Positions 52,422-62,134 are shown, numbered from the stretch's first letter. The stretch: DNA of 64,000 nucleotides from Oceanotoga teriensis (GCF_003148465.1 NZ_QGGI01000015.1:1-64000); one strand, 5' to 3'. Notes: generated from the sequence alone by a model not told the origin. Program-made: numbers and translations.

Positions 52422-54098
52422 TTGATTAAAAGTGTTGGACAAAGAATATTTTTAGGCTTTTTAATAGTAATAGTAATTTTTTTGATTGGAGTGATAATAG
52501 ATTTAAGAGCTTTATATGATTCTAATAGATCATTTGATGAATTTAATTATATTTCTGATAAACTCGATATTTCAAATGAACTTAATTTTAGTTTTTTGAC
52601 AATTGAGGGTAAGATGAAAGACTTTTTTATAAATAAAGACGAAAATTCTAAATTAGAATTAAAAAAAGAATTTGATAATCTTTTAGATTCTTTGAATAAA
52701 GCAGAAATATTTTTAGCGAATGATTCAGAAGAGCTTTCTAATTTAAACAAATTTAAGAAATATATAAATGATTTTGAAAAATATTTTAAAGAACTTATGA
52801 ATGCTAAAGACAAAGAAAGTTTTGAAAAGTCAGTTGAAAATATGAAAGTTATAAGTAAAAAAGTTTCTGATTTTATTAATTTAGAGAATTCAAGACTTTT
52901 AAAAGAAAGAGAAAATATAGAAAATAATATAATAGACAATAATAATTCAACCATGAGAAATCTCATTATACTTTTTATAATTAGTATTTTAATAGCTTTT
53001 TTGACTTCTTTTTTTATAACTTATTACATAAGAAAACCATTAAAAAAACTTTCACAAAAAGTTATTAAATTTGGTAAAGGAGATCTTACAGTCCAATTTA
53101 AAAAAACTTATAATGATGAGATAGGAGATATTCAAGAATCTCTTTCTTTTATGGCTAACAATTTAAAAGAAGTTGTTAATTCTATAATGGACAGTGTAGA
53201 ATTTAATACAGAAAAATCTTCAGAATTGTCTTCAATGTCTCAAGAAAGTACGGCATCTATAGACAGAATAAATGATAAAGTTGATAATATAAGTACATCT
53301 TTACAAGATGCTACAGGAGCTATTGAAGAAGTTAACTCTTCTATGGAAGAACTTTCAGCGAGTGCAGAAACTTTGAGTTCTGTAGTAGAAAAGATAATGA
53401 ATATAGCTGAAAGTACTAAAGATAAATCTGATGAAGGTCAAGAAATAATAGATTTAACTGCTGGTTCTATAAAAGAAGCAGTTTTAAAGTCACAAGAAGC
53501 TGAAGATATTTCAACGAAAACATTAAAGGATGCAGAAGAAATAGTCAAAGTTGTCGAAGTTATAAGTTCTATAACAGAGCAAACAAACTTACTTGCATTG
53601 AATGCGGCAATTGAAGCAGCTCGTGCTGGAGAAGCGGGAAAAGGATTTTCAGTAGTTGCTGATGAAATAAGAGTTTTAGCGGATGAAAGTAAGAAAGCTA
53701 CAAATCAAATAGGAAATATAGTAGAAAATATAAGAAGTTCTATTTCTAATTCTAATAATAAAACATTTCAAACAAAAGAAAAGATATTAATCGTTGAAAA
53801 AAAATCTTTTGAAGTTATGGATAAATTTAAAAATATAAAGGAAGATATAAAAAAACTAGATGAAATAATAGAAAATGTTACAGCTTCTGCTCAAGAACAA
53901 GCATCAAGTGTTGAAAGTATAAATATTTCTATTGATGATATAACTAAACATGTATCAGATGTAAGTGAAAAACTTGAAAGTACTTCCGAAGATTTAGATA
54001 AACAAACTGATAATTTAAATAAAGAAAGTGAAAGTGCTGAAAAGTTATTGGAATATACAGTAAAACTTAAATCTTTAATAGATAAATTTGAAATATAA
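52422..54098 (+). CDS. Methyl-accepting chemotaxis protein, four-helix-bundle sensor type
   Basis: This chemoreceptor has 558 residues. Membrane helices lie at about 7-27 and 183-203. The ~155-residue periplasmic part is all-helical and charged, with no Cache motif, as in 4HB-MCP receptors. HAMP follows ([23 protein letters not shown]), then the signalling domain with the same tip ([32 protein letters not shown]) as the dCache receptor. It starts with TTG at 52422, well placed after GGAGGTGGG. Its own promoter and terminator make it a single-gene unit. Confidence 0.9.
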   Translation: MIKSVGQRIFLGFLIVIVIFLIGVIIDLRALYDSNRSFDEFNYISDKLDISNELNFSFLTIEGKMKDFFINKDENSKLELKKEFDNLLDSLNKAEIFLANDSEELSNLNKFKKYINDFEKYFKELMNAKDKESFEKSVENMKVISKKVSDFINLENSRLLKERENIENNIIDNNNSTMRNLIILFIISILIAFLTSFFITYYIRKPLKKLSQKVIKFGKGDLTVQFKKTYNDEIGDIQESLSFMANNLKEVVNSIMDSVEFNTEKSSELSSMSQESTASIDRINDKVDNISTSLQDATGAIEEVNSSMEELSASAETLSSVVEKIMNIAESTKDKSDEGQEIIDLTAGSIKEAVLKSQEAEDISTKTLKDAEEIVKVVEVISSITEQTNLLALNAAIEAARAGEAGKGFSVVADEIRVLADESKKATNQIGNIVENIRSSISNSNNKTFQTKEKILIVEKKSFEVMDKFKNIKEDIKKLDEIIENVTASAQEQASSVESINISIDDITKHVSDVSEKLESTSEDLDKQTDNLNKESESAEKLLEYTVKLKSLIDKFEI

Positions 54099-54132
54099 AA
54101 AAAGGAACAAATCTTTAGATTTGTTCCTTTTT
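54099..54132. terminator. Bidirectional terminator
   Basis: A 16-bp perfect stem (54099-54114 with 54117-54132) lies between the convergent 4HB chemoreceptor and ABC permease genes. Confidence 0.9.
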
Positions 54133-55799
54133 TAATCTTTACTCAAAAGTTTTTGTGTTTTATTTAATAATAATTTGTACAAAAAGATACTTATTGATAT
54201 ATTTAATATCAGAGAAATTATCGTTAATAGATTTGGAGATAAATTTTTAAGTATAGTTGCACCTATAAAAGATAATAAAGCACAATATCCAAATACTATT
54301 AACATAGCAAATAAACCATTTAAATTTCCTTTCATTGCTTTTTGTGGATTATCCCATTTCAAATTAGGATTTATTGTATCTACTATCATTTGTATTAAAT
54401 TTAAAGTTGTTACGATAGAAAAAGAGGTTATGAACATCATTAAAATTTTTATGAAAGAAAAAGATCCTATATAGCTTATTAAAATAGTAACGATTATTAT
54501 AGGGACAGAGGCAAATACATTTATATGTATTAATTTTGAATTTATTATTTGCATTGTTGATGCTGGAATGATTTTTAATTCTCCGAAAGAAGTCCCTTCT
54601 CTTGAAAAAATGGAATAAGAAATACCGTTTATAGATGCTGATAATGCAGCTAATATAGTTCCTATTGGTAAAATATAATTCCCTGCATTTTTAATCAAAT
54701 CTTGTATCATTTTTATATCTTGATCATCACTATTTTTAAAGACTAATGTAAATAGTATTAGCATTATTGGAAAAACGAGAATATTTGCAAATCCATTTAC
54801 TGAAAAAGATGGTGTTCTCATAAAATTATTCCATTCTCTTTTAAATAATGCGATAGTTTTACTATTTTCCTTTTTTAATGAAGAATTTTTATATTTTTTA
54901 TTTGATATTGAATGCCCTTTATTGGATTTTAAGAATTTAAAATAAAATGGTTTGCTTATTAAAATAGATAAATATAATAATGATATATTTAATAATATAT
55001 ATAAAAAAAGCCATATTATATTTATATTATCTGAGAATATTTTTGATATTAATATTACTGGAGGATAGTATAAAGAAATTCCTTGATTAATACTTTCAGA
55101 ATATTTTGACATATTTGAGAGATCTTGAGGTGAAATTAATTTTGAGTTTATATCTTGATTTATGATATAACTGATGAAAAATAAAGATATTATTATCAAA
55201 AAAGATACTATTAATATATAAAATTCTTTATTTTTTGATTTTATGAATATACCACTTGTTATCATCGAAACAATTGTTATTAAAGAAATTGCGAATATTT
55301 GAGATAATAAATATACTATTATCATACTTATATAAAAAAAGATATTGGCCTTTTCATTTATTCCATAATATATAAAAGTTGGTAATATTATTATTGTAGA
55401 TATTATGATTTGATCTAAATATGCTGTTGATAGTTTTGAAATGATGATTTCATTTTGAGTTATTGGAAGTGTTAAAAGTAAATTATTTTTTTTTGATAAA
55501 AATAAATTACCTGTAATAGTAAGCATACCCACAATTATTCCGATTATTCCACTCAACATAGATGCCATTGTTAACAATGATTCTGGAGAATTAATAGTTT
55601 TAAATACGGTATAATAACTTCGAAGTATTTGACTGTACAAAGGAATTATAGAGATTATTGATACTATTATTGCTACAGTTATGGCTATTAAATTGATTCT
55701 TTGGCTTTTTTCATTTTTGAATGAATAAATATTTTTTGATATAGAATAATGTGAATTTATCTCAGTCGAGATAAGAGAAATCAATTTTTTCGCTTTCAC
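54132..55799 (-). CDS. ABC transporter permease, 12-helix-like
   Basis: This membrane protein has 555 residues and about ten to twelve hydrophobic helices, the right size for an exporter-type ABC permease of the kind paired with CcmA-like ATPases. It starts with GTG at 55799, set by GGAGGTG 8 nt upstream. The start lies inside the 3' end of the ATPase gene, giving a 38-nt overlap and strong translational coupling. The substrate is unknown. It is the last of five genes led by the YtrA-type regulator. Confidence 0.75.
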   Translation of the reverse strand: MKAKKLISLISTEINSHYSISKNIYSFKNEKSQRINLIAITVAIIVSIISIIPLYSQILRSYYTVFKTINSPESLLTMASMLSGIIGIIVGMLTITGNLFLSKKNNLLLTLPITQNEIIISKLSTAYLDQIIISTIIILPTFIYYGINEKANIFFYISMIIVYLLSQIFAISLITIVSMITSGIFIKSKNKEFYILIVSFLIIISLFFISYIINQDINSKLISPQDLSNMSKYSESINQGISLYYPPVILISKIFSDNINIIWLFLYILLNISLLYLSILISKPFYFKFLKSNKGHSISNKKYKNSSLKKENSKTIALFKREWNNFMRTPSFSVNGFANILVFPIMLILFTLVFKNSDDQDIKMIQDLIKNAGNYILPIGTILAALSASINGISYSIFSREGTSFGELKIIPASTMQIINSKLIHINVFASVPIIIVTILISYIGSFSFIKILMMFITSFSIVTTLNLIQMIVDTINPNLKWDNPQKAMKGNLNGLFAMLIVFGYCALLSFIGATILKNLSPNLLTIISLILNISISIFLYKLLLNKTQKLLSKD

Positions 55800-56514
55800 T
55801 TTCTGTCACCTCCAAGAATAAATCTTCAAGGCTTTCATTTCCTTTATTTTCTTTTAATTGTTCAATAGTACCCATAAATATGATTTCACCTTTATTTATT
55901 ATAGCTATTCTATCGCAAACTTTTTCAGCTATTTCCATTATATGAGTCGAAAAAAAGACAGTTTTATTATTTTGCGTATGATTTTTCATCATTTTTTTTA
56001 ATATAAAAGCAGATTCTGGATCTAATCCAACTATAGGCTCATCTAAAATCCAAAGATCTGGATTATGAATTAATGTTGATATTAAAGATAACTTTTGTTT
56101 CATACCATGTGAATAAGAAGATATTGGGTTGTTTATAGCTTCTCCCAATTTAAAATGTTTTAGTAATTTTTCAAGTCTATTTTCTCTTTCTAAAGGTGGA
56201 ACTTCAAACATATCACAAATGAATTTTATATATTCAATACCTTTTAATTTTTCCATTAATAAAGGTTCATCTGAAACATATCCAATACTTTGTTTTATCT
56301 TTAAAGGGTCTTTTTTTATATTCAAACCATTTACAAAAATTTCACCTGAACTCGGCTGAATTATTCCAGTTATCATCTTTATTGTAGTTGTTTTACCAGC
56401 ACCATTAGGGCCTAAAAATCCAAAAATTTCACCTTTTTTTACTTCGAGATTCATATTTTTTACAGCTTTAAAGTTATTGTTATAAGTTTTTTCAAGATTT
56501 TTTATTTTTATCAT
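55762..56514 (-). CDS. ABC transporter ATP-binding protein (second pair)
   Basis: This CcmA/EcsA-type ATPase has 250 residues. Walker A is GPNGAGKTT (residues 35-43), the signature is SYSHGMKQKLS, Walker B is LWILDEP, and the switch His is in FFSTHIMEIAEKVCD. It should power the downstream twelve-helix permease. RBS GGGAGG. Confidence 0.93.
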   Translation of the reverse strand: MIKIKNLEKTYNNNFKAVKNMNLEVKKGEIFGFLGPNGAGKTTTIKMITGIIQPSSGEIFVNGLNIKKDPLKIKQSIGYVSDEPLLMEKLKGIEYIKFICDMFEVPPLERENRLEKLLKHFKLGEAINNPISSYSHGMKQKLSLISTLIHNPDLWILDEPIVGLDPESAFILKKMMKNHTQNNKTVFFSTHIMEIAEKVCDRIAIINKGEIIFMGTIEQLKENKGNESLEDLFLEVTESESEKIDFSYLD

Positions 56515-56529
56515 AGTTTTTACCTCCCT

Positions 56530-57273
56530 TTAAAAATCTTTTTTTTCAAAGATTTTTAATGAAAAAAATATTAAAAAAATAGAAAATAATATTGAAAGAA
56601 TTATAGGCAAAAAATCCATTTCATTTTTGATTATTAATTTTGGATCTAATATAAAATTATATGGTGTTTTTATTTTTACATTCGGTAAAAAATATAATGT
56701 AAGACATAAAAAAATTATTGTCAATGGGATAATAAAACTTTTTATTTGTGTTTGAGTAATTATAGAAATCAAAACTGCTATTGGAATTATTAATGAGCTT
56801 ATAATCGTTTGTTGGATAAAAATCTTAAAATAATCAATTATTTGAAAATCAAAACTACTCATAGATAATGTAATTATAGAAATAATAAAAAATATTATAT
56901 TAATCAAAACAAAGTTTATATATATAGAGGATACTTTTTTTATAAAAATATTTTTTCTTGATTTTCTTGTTATCAAAAAATCAAAAGTCTTTTTTTCAAA
57001 TTCTTTTGAAAAAACACTATAAGAAAATATTAAAGCTATTAAAGGTAAAAATTGTCCAAAGTTTTTTCCATACCATTGAGTTTTAATAAAAAAATCTAAA
57101 TTCCTAAGTTTTTCTATTTGAATCATACTTGAAAAAGCTTTTAATGCTTCTTTATTTTGATTTAAAACTTGTATAGTTTTTTCTTTAAATATTAATAATA
57201 AAAAGAAAAAAGATAAAAGTAAAGAAATAGATATTATTAATCTTCTTTTTGAATCTAAAAATTCTTTATACAT
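56530..57273 (-). CDS. ABC-2 type permease (first pair)
   Basis: This protein has 247 residues and six membrane helices, with the ABC-2/NosY-type layout and the segment YSVFSKEFEKKTFDFLITRKSRKNIFIKK between helices 2 and 3. The ATG at 57273 is favoured because AGAGGTGAA lies 6 nt upstream; a GTG three codons earlier lacks good spacing. It overlaps the end of its ATPase gene by 8 nt. The partner ATPase is the gene just upstream. Confidence 0.8.
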   Translation of the reverse strand: MYKEFLDSKRRLIISISLLLSFFFLLLIFKEKTIQVLNQNKEALKAFSSMIQIEKLRNLDFFIKTQWYGKNFGQFLPLIALIFSYSVFSKEFEKKTFDFLITRKSRKNIFIKKVSSIYINFVLINIIFFIISIITLSMSSFDFQIIDYFKIFIQQTIISSLIIPIAVLISIITQTQIKSFIIPLTIIFLCLTLYFLPNVKIKTPYNFILDPKLIIKNEMDFLPIILSILFSIFLIFFSLKIFEKKDF

Positions 57274-58039
57274 TATGTTCACCTCTTATCAGAGCTTCAA
57301 AGATTATGTCAAAAGAAATATTCTCATATTCTTCATTTTTTAATTGATCTTTTTTTACAATATAAACATTTGAATTTCCTGCTTTTTTATAAAAATATCC
57401 TTTTGGGATATTTGAAACTACTGCCACATAATTTTCTTTTAAATCATCTATTGATGAATTTTCAATTATTTTACCTTTATTCAGTATTATGGTTTTATCT
57501 GCTAATTTTTCTACTTCTGTTAGTATATGACTTGTATAAATTATTGATTTATTGTTAAAAGTTAAATCTCTAAAAAATTTAAAGATCATATTTCTTTTTA
57601 TAGTGTCTATATTATTTACTGGTTCGTCTAATATATATAAATCTGCATTTGTTGACAAAATTATTATATTGTATAGTATAGATCTATTTCCATTAGATAA
57701 ATTAATGATTTTATCATCATTTAATTCAAAAATATTTAAAAATTGTTTTGCTTTATTTATATCAAAACGATTATCATATTTTTGAAGTATTTTGAATATT
57801 TTCGAGATTTTATAATTTTCATAAAGAGATTTATTTTCTGGTAGATAAACAAAATTATCATTTATCGAAACTTCACCTTCGTATTTTTTTATCAAGCCAG
57901 TAATTATTTTCAATAAAGTTGTTTTACCAGCACCATTAGGGCCAATTATCGAAAGAATATGACCTGTTTCTATTTCAAAATTGATATTTTCTAATATAAT
58001 TTTATTATTATATTTTTTATTTAAATTTTTAATCTGCAT
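57266..58039 (-). CDS. ABC transporter ATP-binding protein (first pair)
   Basis: This ATPase has 257 residues. Walker A is GPNGAGKTTLLK (34-45), the signature is the unusual LSNGNRSIL in place of LSGGQ, Walker B is LYILDEP, and the switch is YTSHILTEVEKLAD. The ATG lies inside the end of the YtrA-type regulator gene (11-nt overlap). The set resembles the ytr/bcr-type loci that respond to cell-wall-active compounds (known for Bacillus); the ligand here is unknown. Confidence 0.88.
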   Translation of the reverse strand: MQIKNLNKKYNNKIILENINFEIETGHILSIIGPNGAGKTTLLKIITGLIKKYEGEVSINDNFVYLPENKSLYENYKISKIFKILQKYDNRFDINKAKQFLNIFELNDDKIINLSNGNRSILYNIIILSTNADLYILDEPVNNIDTIKRNMIFKFFRDLTFNNKSIIYTSHILTEVEKLADKTIILNKGKIIENSSIDDLKENYVAVVSNIPKGYFYKKAGNSNVYIVKKDQLKNEEYENISFDIIFEALIRGEHNV

Positions 58040-58406
58040 TATTATTCACATCCTTAAAAGTATCCTCAAGCACATTTTTCAATTTTTTGAAAGGAATACC
58101 AGAGTTTTTACAATTATGAGCTATTTTCTCAAACTCTTTGATTCTTTTACTTTGAAAGTCATCTTGATTCAAATCTTTTACTTTGTATCCTTTTCCCCTC
58201 ATAACCTCTAAGACTCCTTCAGCAACAAGTTCTCTATAAGCTCTTGCAACTGTATTCAGATTCACATCTAAATTTTTTGCATTTTCTCTTATAGAAGGGA
58301 TTTGATCATCTGGATTGAGTTTTTTGTTTATTATTTGTTCTTTGATTTTGTTTTTTATTTGTTGATAAACAGGAGTATTTGAATTAAAATCTATATAAAA
58401 CCACAT
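58029..58406 (-). CDS. GntR-family regulator, YtrA subfamily
   Basis: This short GntR protein has 125 residues. The N-terminal winged helix begins FYIDFNSNTPVYQQIKNKIK, with the recognition part DDQIPSIRENAKNLDVNLNTVARAYRELVAEGVLEVMRGKGY. It is followed only by a small helical dimerisation tail, as in YtrA. The ATG at 58406 fits the RBS AGAGGTGAGG and the family start; the reading from 58415 would use GTG inside that RBS. It leads the five-gene ABC operon and probably represses it through the palindrome over its promoter. Confidence 0.9.
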   Translation of the reverse strand: MWFYIDFNSNTPVYQQIKNKIKEQIINKKLNPDDQIPSIRENAKNLDVNLNTVARAYRELVAEGVLEVMRGKGYKVKDLNQDDFQSKRIKEFEKIAHNCKNSGIPFKKLKNVLEDTFKDVNNNAD

Positions 58407-58417
58407 TATCCTCACCT

Positions 58418-58454
58418 CTGTAATATTATACTATTACAGTATAAACTTTGTCAA
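58418..58454 (-). promoter_or_regulatory. Promoter and operator of the YtrA-ABC operon
   Basis: On the minus strand TTGACA (58454-58449) and TATAAT (58430-58425) are spaced by 18 nt. A perfect inverted repeat, CTGTAAT-N8-ATTACAG (58418-58439), covers the -10 box and the start site, the place expected for a YtrA-type repressor. Confidence 0.8.
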
Positions 58455-58516
58455 GTAATATCTAACCATATTGTTTTATTAAAAAATGATATAATTATAA
58501 AAATGGAGGTGAAAAT

Positions 58517-59899
58517 ATGAAAAAAATTTATAGTTTACTTGAAGATTTAAATGATTTTTTTAGAAAAAATGAAGAAATAAAAGCCGTTATTTATTACGGC
58601 GATACTATAAATAGACCAGATTATTTTAAAAATTTTTTTATCACAATTTATTCTGATAATTTTAATTTGAAAGAAGAAATTTTTTCTGATATAAAATATA
58701 GAATTAATGATTATTTTGATGTTATTTATAAAATTTTAGAAGAAGATAAAATATCTTTTTTTACAACGAGAAAAGAAAGGATAAATATTAATTTTAAATT
58801 TAAAAATAAATACTATGAAGATGTTTTTATGCTCGAGAGAGAAAATTTTATTATCGATGAAATAGTATATCTTAAGCGAGATATGACAGGACCTTTTTTT
58901 GATGAGGAAAATTATAATCAAAAATTGATAAATTCATTTTTAAACGAATTAGAAAATTTTTTTCTTCAACTTAATACAAACAATGTTATGGAATCTTATT
59001 TAATATATTCAAAATTAATAAACATTGTTTTTAATATTTATTCTATAGAAGATAAACTCGATTATGATCTTTGGTATAAAGATACAAATAAAGAAATTGT
59101 AAAGGATATAATGAATATTTCAGAAGGATTAGATATTAACTTAATAAATACTAAAATTTATAAATTGATAGATTTTTTCATGAAAAAAATAGAAAATGAT
59201 AAGAGTAAAAAAATAGAAAGAGTTGTAAACTATATAAGGACAAAATATCCAATATTTTTTAATTTCAGAGATATTTCAAGTGTTCCAAATGAAGCATCTT
59301 CAAATGTAATTTTAAATGATGGATATGTTTTTAGAAGCTCATCTTTAAGTAATTATGATGAAGTTTTTCTTGAAAGTTTTATGACAAAAAATAACATAAA
59401 AAAAATAATAGATTTACGTGGTGAACAAGAAATAAAGAGGTATATAAAAAGAAGGGGGAAAGATTATTCAGATAATTTTAAAGAAAAATATGTTGTGAAC
59501 CTGTATATGAATGATATTGAAGAAATAAAATATTATCCAGATAATATTAGACAAAATAACTATTATCATGTTTTAAAAGAATTTAGATATATAATAGGTG
59601 ATTTATTCAAAAATCATATTTCAAAAGCAGATGAAGAACATTTTATAATACATTGTGAAACGGGAAAAGATAGAACGGGGATAGTTATAGCAATATTATT
59701 AGATTTATTGGGTATTGATAAGTCTACCATAGTAAAAGACTATTTGAAATCTTTTCAAGATGTGAAAAAAGAAAACATTGAGTTTGTTATAGATAAACTC
59801 AATAATGAATTTGGTGGCAGTGAAAATTACCTTATAGAATTTTGTAATGTTGATAAAAGTATATTAGATAAAATAAAGAAAATATTTATTTTAATTTAA
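58517..59899 (+). CDS. Tyrosine/dual-specificity phosphatase with an unknown N-terminal domain
   Basis: This cytoplasmic protein has 460 residues. The C-terminal ~210 residues form a DSP/Y_phosphatase3-type domain: NFRDISSVPN, RSSSLSN, IIDLRGEQE and the P-loop IHCETGKDRTGIV (Cys-x5-Arg). The N-terminal ~235 residues start like a nucleotidyltransferase (AVIYYGD) but then lack the Asp pair, and continue as a helical region; I do not recognise them. Such phosphatases may act on protein tyrosine, lipid or inositol phosphates. Its 3' end overlaps the convergent STAS gene by 9 nt. RBS GGAGGTG. Confidence 0.75.
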   Translation: MKKIYSLLEDLNDFFRKNEEIKAVIYYGDTINRPDYFKNFFITIYSDNFNLKEEIFSDIKYRINDYFDVIYKILEEDKISFFTTRKERININFKFKNKYYEDVFMLERENFIIDEIVYLKRDMTGPFFDEENYNQKLINSFLNELENFFLQLNTNNVMESYLIYSKLINIVFNIYSIEDKLDYDLWYKDTNKEIVKDIMNISEGLDINLINTKIYKLIDFFMKKIENDKSKKIERVVNYIRTKYPIFFNFRDISSVPNEASSNVILNDGYVFRSSSLSNYDEVFLESFMTKNNIKKIIDLRGEQEIKRYIKRRGKDYSDNFKEKYVVNLYMNDIEEIKYYPDNIRQNNYYHVLKEFRYIIGDLFKNHISKADEEHFIIHCETGKDRTGIVIAILLDLLGIDKSTIVKDYLKSFQDVKKENIEFVIDKLNNEFGGSENYLIEFCNVDKSILDKIKKIFILI

Positions 59900-60241
59900 T
59901 TCATAAGATTTTAAGGCTTCTTCATAGTCTTTAAATATAGTCAAAACCTGATCTAATTTGGTTAGTGCAAATATTTTTAATATATTTGATTTTGGGGATA
60001 TTATACATAATTTTTTACTTAAAGAAGAGGTATTTTTTATCAATGAAATCAATGATCCAAGTCCAGAAGAGTCTATATAATTTAAATTTTTAAAATCAAG
60101 AATTATATATCTTGAGCCTTCTCTTTCAATTGCAGTATTTAAATCATCTTTAATTTGCTTATGAAAATAAACATCAAAATCACCAGATATTTTAACTAAT
60201 AAAACTTTATTATCCAATTTTTGTTCATATTCACATTTCAT
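59891..60241 (-). CDS. STAS-domain anti-sigma factor antagonist
   Basis: This is a single STAS domain of 116 residues, like SpoIIAA/RsbV. The switch region ILDFKNLNYIDSSGLGSLISLI carries the Ser that a partner kinase would phosphorylate. No anti-sigma kinase or PP2C phosphatase gene is in the window, so its partners lie elsewhere or it acts in a different output. RBS AAGGGGTG. Single gene. Confidence 0.9.
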   Translation of the reverse strand: MKCEYEQKLDNKVLLVKISGDFDVYFHKQIKDDLNTAIEREGSRYIILDFKNLNYIDSSGLGSLISLIKNTSSLSKKLCIISPKSNILKIFALTKLDQVLTIFKDYEEALKSYELN

Positions 60242-60309
60242 ACAATCACCCCTTATGTCGGTATATATTTTTATTTTACCATAAATTAAAATAAGAAAGG
60301 AGATTTTTT

Positions 60310-60876
60310 ATGAATAAAGAGTTAGAAAATATGATTCAAGGCAAACTTTACAGATCTGGAGATCCTTTTTTAATTCAAGCAAGAAGAAATGCAAGACTTT
60401 TGTTTGAGGAATATAATAAAACATCTATAGATGAGTTTCAAAAGAGAAAAGAAATATTAAAAAAATTGTTGGGTAAAACAGGAGAAAATTTTTATATAGA
60501 ACCTGATTTCAAAGTTGATTATGGTTTTAATATTTTCATTGGAGAAAATTTTTATATGAATTATGATTGTGTGATACTCGATTGTTCAACTGTGAAAATT
60601 GGAGATAATGTGATGTTTGGTCCTGGAGTACATATATATACTGCATATCATCCATTAGAATTTAAAAAAAGAAATTCTGGTTATGAACTTGCAGCTCCAA
60701 TAGAAATAGGAGATAATGTTTGGATTGGTGGTGGAGCTATAATAAATCCTGGAATAAAAATTGGAAATAATTCTGTAATAGGTTCTGGAAGCGTAGTTAC
60801 TAAGGATATTCCAGATAATGTTTTTGCGGCTGGTAATCCATGTAAGATTATAAAAGATATAAAAAATGATGTGTAA
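60310..60876 (+). CDS. maa: Sugar O-acetyltransferase (maltose/galactoside acetyltransferase-like)
   Basis: This left-handed beta-helix (hexapeptide) acetyltransferase has 188 residues. An N-terminal maltose-transacetylase helical segment (MIQGKLYRSGDPFLIQARRNA) is followed by hexapeptide turns, the catalytic-type His in IYTAYHPLE, and GDNVWIGGGAIINPGIKIG and VVTKDIPDNVFAAGNPCKII. It acetylates simple sugars with acetyl-CoA, perhaps to discard non-metabolised ones. RBS AAAGGAG. Its transcript may run on toward the short hairpin-ended region downstream. Confidence 0.93.
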   Translation: MNKELENMIQGKLYRSGDPFLIQARRNARLLFEEYNKTSIDEFQKRKEILKKLLGKTGENFYIEPDFKVDYGFNIFIGENFYMNYDCVILDCSTVKIGDNVMFGPGVHIYTAYHPLEFKKRNSGYELAAPIEIGDNVWIGGGAIINPGIKIGNNSVIGSGSVVTKDIPDNVFAAGNPCKIIKDIKNDV

Positions 60877-60904
60877 TTTTATTTTTTTGTAACAAATAGA
60901 GTAT

Positions 60905-60990
60905 ATAATTGTATTATAAAATGAATGTTTTTTAGCGTTGGACCAAACCCCTGTAATAAAAAAGCCCTTTTAAAAGGGGCTTTTTTTAAT
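60905..60990 (+). ncRNA. Possible short leader or small RNA ahead of the Xaa-Pro peptidase gene
   Basis: A TATAAT-like box (near 60904-60909) is followed about 40 nt on by a distinctly G/C-richer stretch containing TTGGACCAA (a 9-nt palindrome) and CCCC. An intrinsic terminator then ends at about 60987, 60 nt before the next gene. No coding frame is evident. It could be an attenuated leader or a small RNA; I know no matching riboswitch. Confidence 0.25.
60957..60987 (+). terminator. Terminator between the acetyltransferase and Xaa-Pro peptidase genes
   Basis: AAAAAAGCCC pairs with GGGGCTTTTT across an AT-rich loop, followed by a T run. Confidence 0.85.
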
Positions 60991-61049
60991 TTGATTTATG
61001 ATATATAATATTTATTGTATTAATTATTTAATTAAAGGGGGCGAATTTT

Positions 61050-62120
61050 TTGAACAAAAGAATGGAAAAATTGTTAAAAGCAATGAATGAAAATAAAGTT
61101 TCTCAGATTTTGTTAACATCTCCATATCATATAAAGTATTTTACTGGAAAGATGATAGAGCCTGGAGAAAGATTTTTAGGAGCACTCATAACAAAAGAAG
61201 GAAAGTGTGATATATTTTTAAACAAACTTTTTAGTGTTGAAGAAGTTGAAGGATTTAATGTACATATATATGAAGATAAAAATGATCCTGTAAATCTTAT
61301 ATGTGAATTTATAGAAAAAAATAATATTTTATATGTAGATAATGAATTAAAATCAAGATTTTTAGTGAAAATTATAGAAAAATTAAAAAATATTGAAATC
61401 AAACTTGGAAATTATTTGATAGATAATTTAAGAGTTATAAAAGATTCTGATGAAATAAATTTGATGAGAGAATCATCCAATATCAATGATCTTGCAATGG
61501 AAGATATGATAAAACTCGTTCCTGAAATGTTACCAGAAAAACTTTTAGCAAGAGCAGTTGAGGCCAATTTAATGAAACATGGTGCATCTGGAAATTCATT
61601 TACGCCTTTAATAGCTTATGGTAAAAATGCAGCTGAACCACATCATGATTCAGATAAAACACCTTTGAAAAGTGGAGTTAATGTTTTAATAGACATGGGT
61701 GGTGTATACAAAGGTTATTGTTCAGATATGACAAGAACTGTATTTTTTGGAGACCCTGGTCAAAAAGCAAAAGATATTTATAATATAGTTTTAGAGGCAA
61801 ATCTTAAAGCCATAGAAATGGTTAAACCAGGTATGAAATTCTCAGAAATAGATGCAGCAGCTAGAGATTTTATAACTAAAAAGGGATATGGAGATTTTTT
61901 TACTCATAGAACAGGTCATAACATAGGAATTGAAGTTCATGAATGGCCAGATGTAAATGAAAATATTGATATACTTTTAAAACCTGGAATGATATTTTCT
62001 ATAGAACCAGGTATTTATTTAAAAAATATACTTGGAGTTAGAATAGAGGATCTTGTTTTAGTTACTGAAAATGGTGTTGAAGTTCTAAATAAATATGATA
62101 AAGATTTATTAATTATATAA
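61050..62120 (+). CDS. Xaa-Pro aminopeptidase (M24B family)
   Basis: This metallopeptidase has 356 residues and a creatinase-like N-terminal domain (about 1-125). The pita-bread domain has all five metal ligands: Asp in VLIDMGGVYKGYCSDMTRT (two), His in HRTGHNIGIEVHE, Glu in FSIEPGIY and Glu in VRIEDLV. It removes N-terminal residues before proline, such as in dipeptide catabolism. The start is TTG at 61050 after GGGGGCG. It probably shares a transcript with the DMT exporter gene 8-14 nt downstream. Confidence 0.94.
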   Translation: MNKRMEKLLKAMNENKVSQILLTSPYHIKYFTGKMIEPGERFLGALITKEGKCDIFLNKLFSVEEVEGFNVHIYEDKNDPVNLICEFIEKNNILYVDNELKSRFLVKIIEKLKNIEIKLGNYLIDNLRVIKDSDEINLMRESSNINDLAMEDMIKLVPEMLPEKLLARAVEANLMKHGASGNSFTPLIAYGKNAAEPHHDSDKTPLKSGVNVLIDMGGVYKGYCSDMTRTVFFGDPGQKAKDIYNIVLEANLKAIEMVKPGMKFSEIDAAARDFITKKGYGDFFTHRTGHNIGIEVHEWPDVNENIDILLKPGMIFSIEPGIYLKNILGVRIEDLVLVTENGVEVLNKYDKDLLII

Positions 62121-62134
62121 TTTAGGAGATGAGT

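Noticed and set aside
58736-58921. Reading frames opposite the phosphatase N-terminal region
   Set aside because: They have no RBS, and their residue composition is typical of antisense frames in AT-rich coding DNA.
59891-59899. The STAS/phosphatase gene overlap as an antitoxin-toxin-like arrangement
   Set aside because: It is only a 9-nt convergent 3' overlap of two intact, unrelated proteins, which is ordinary in this compact genome.
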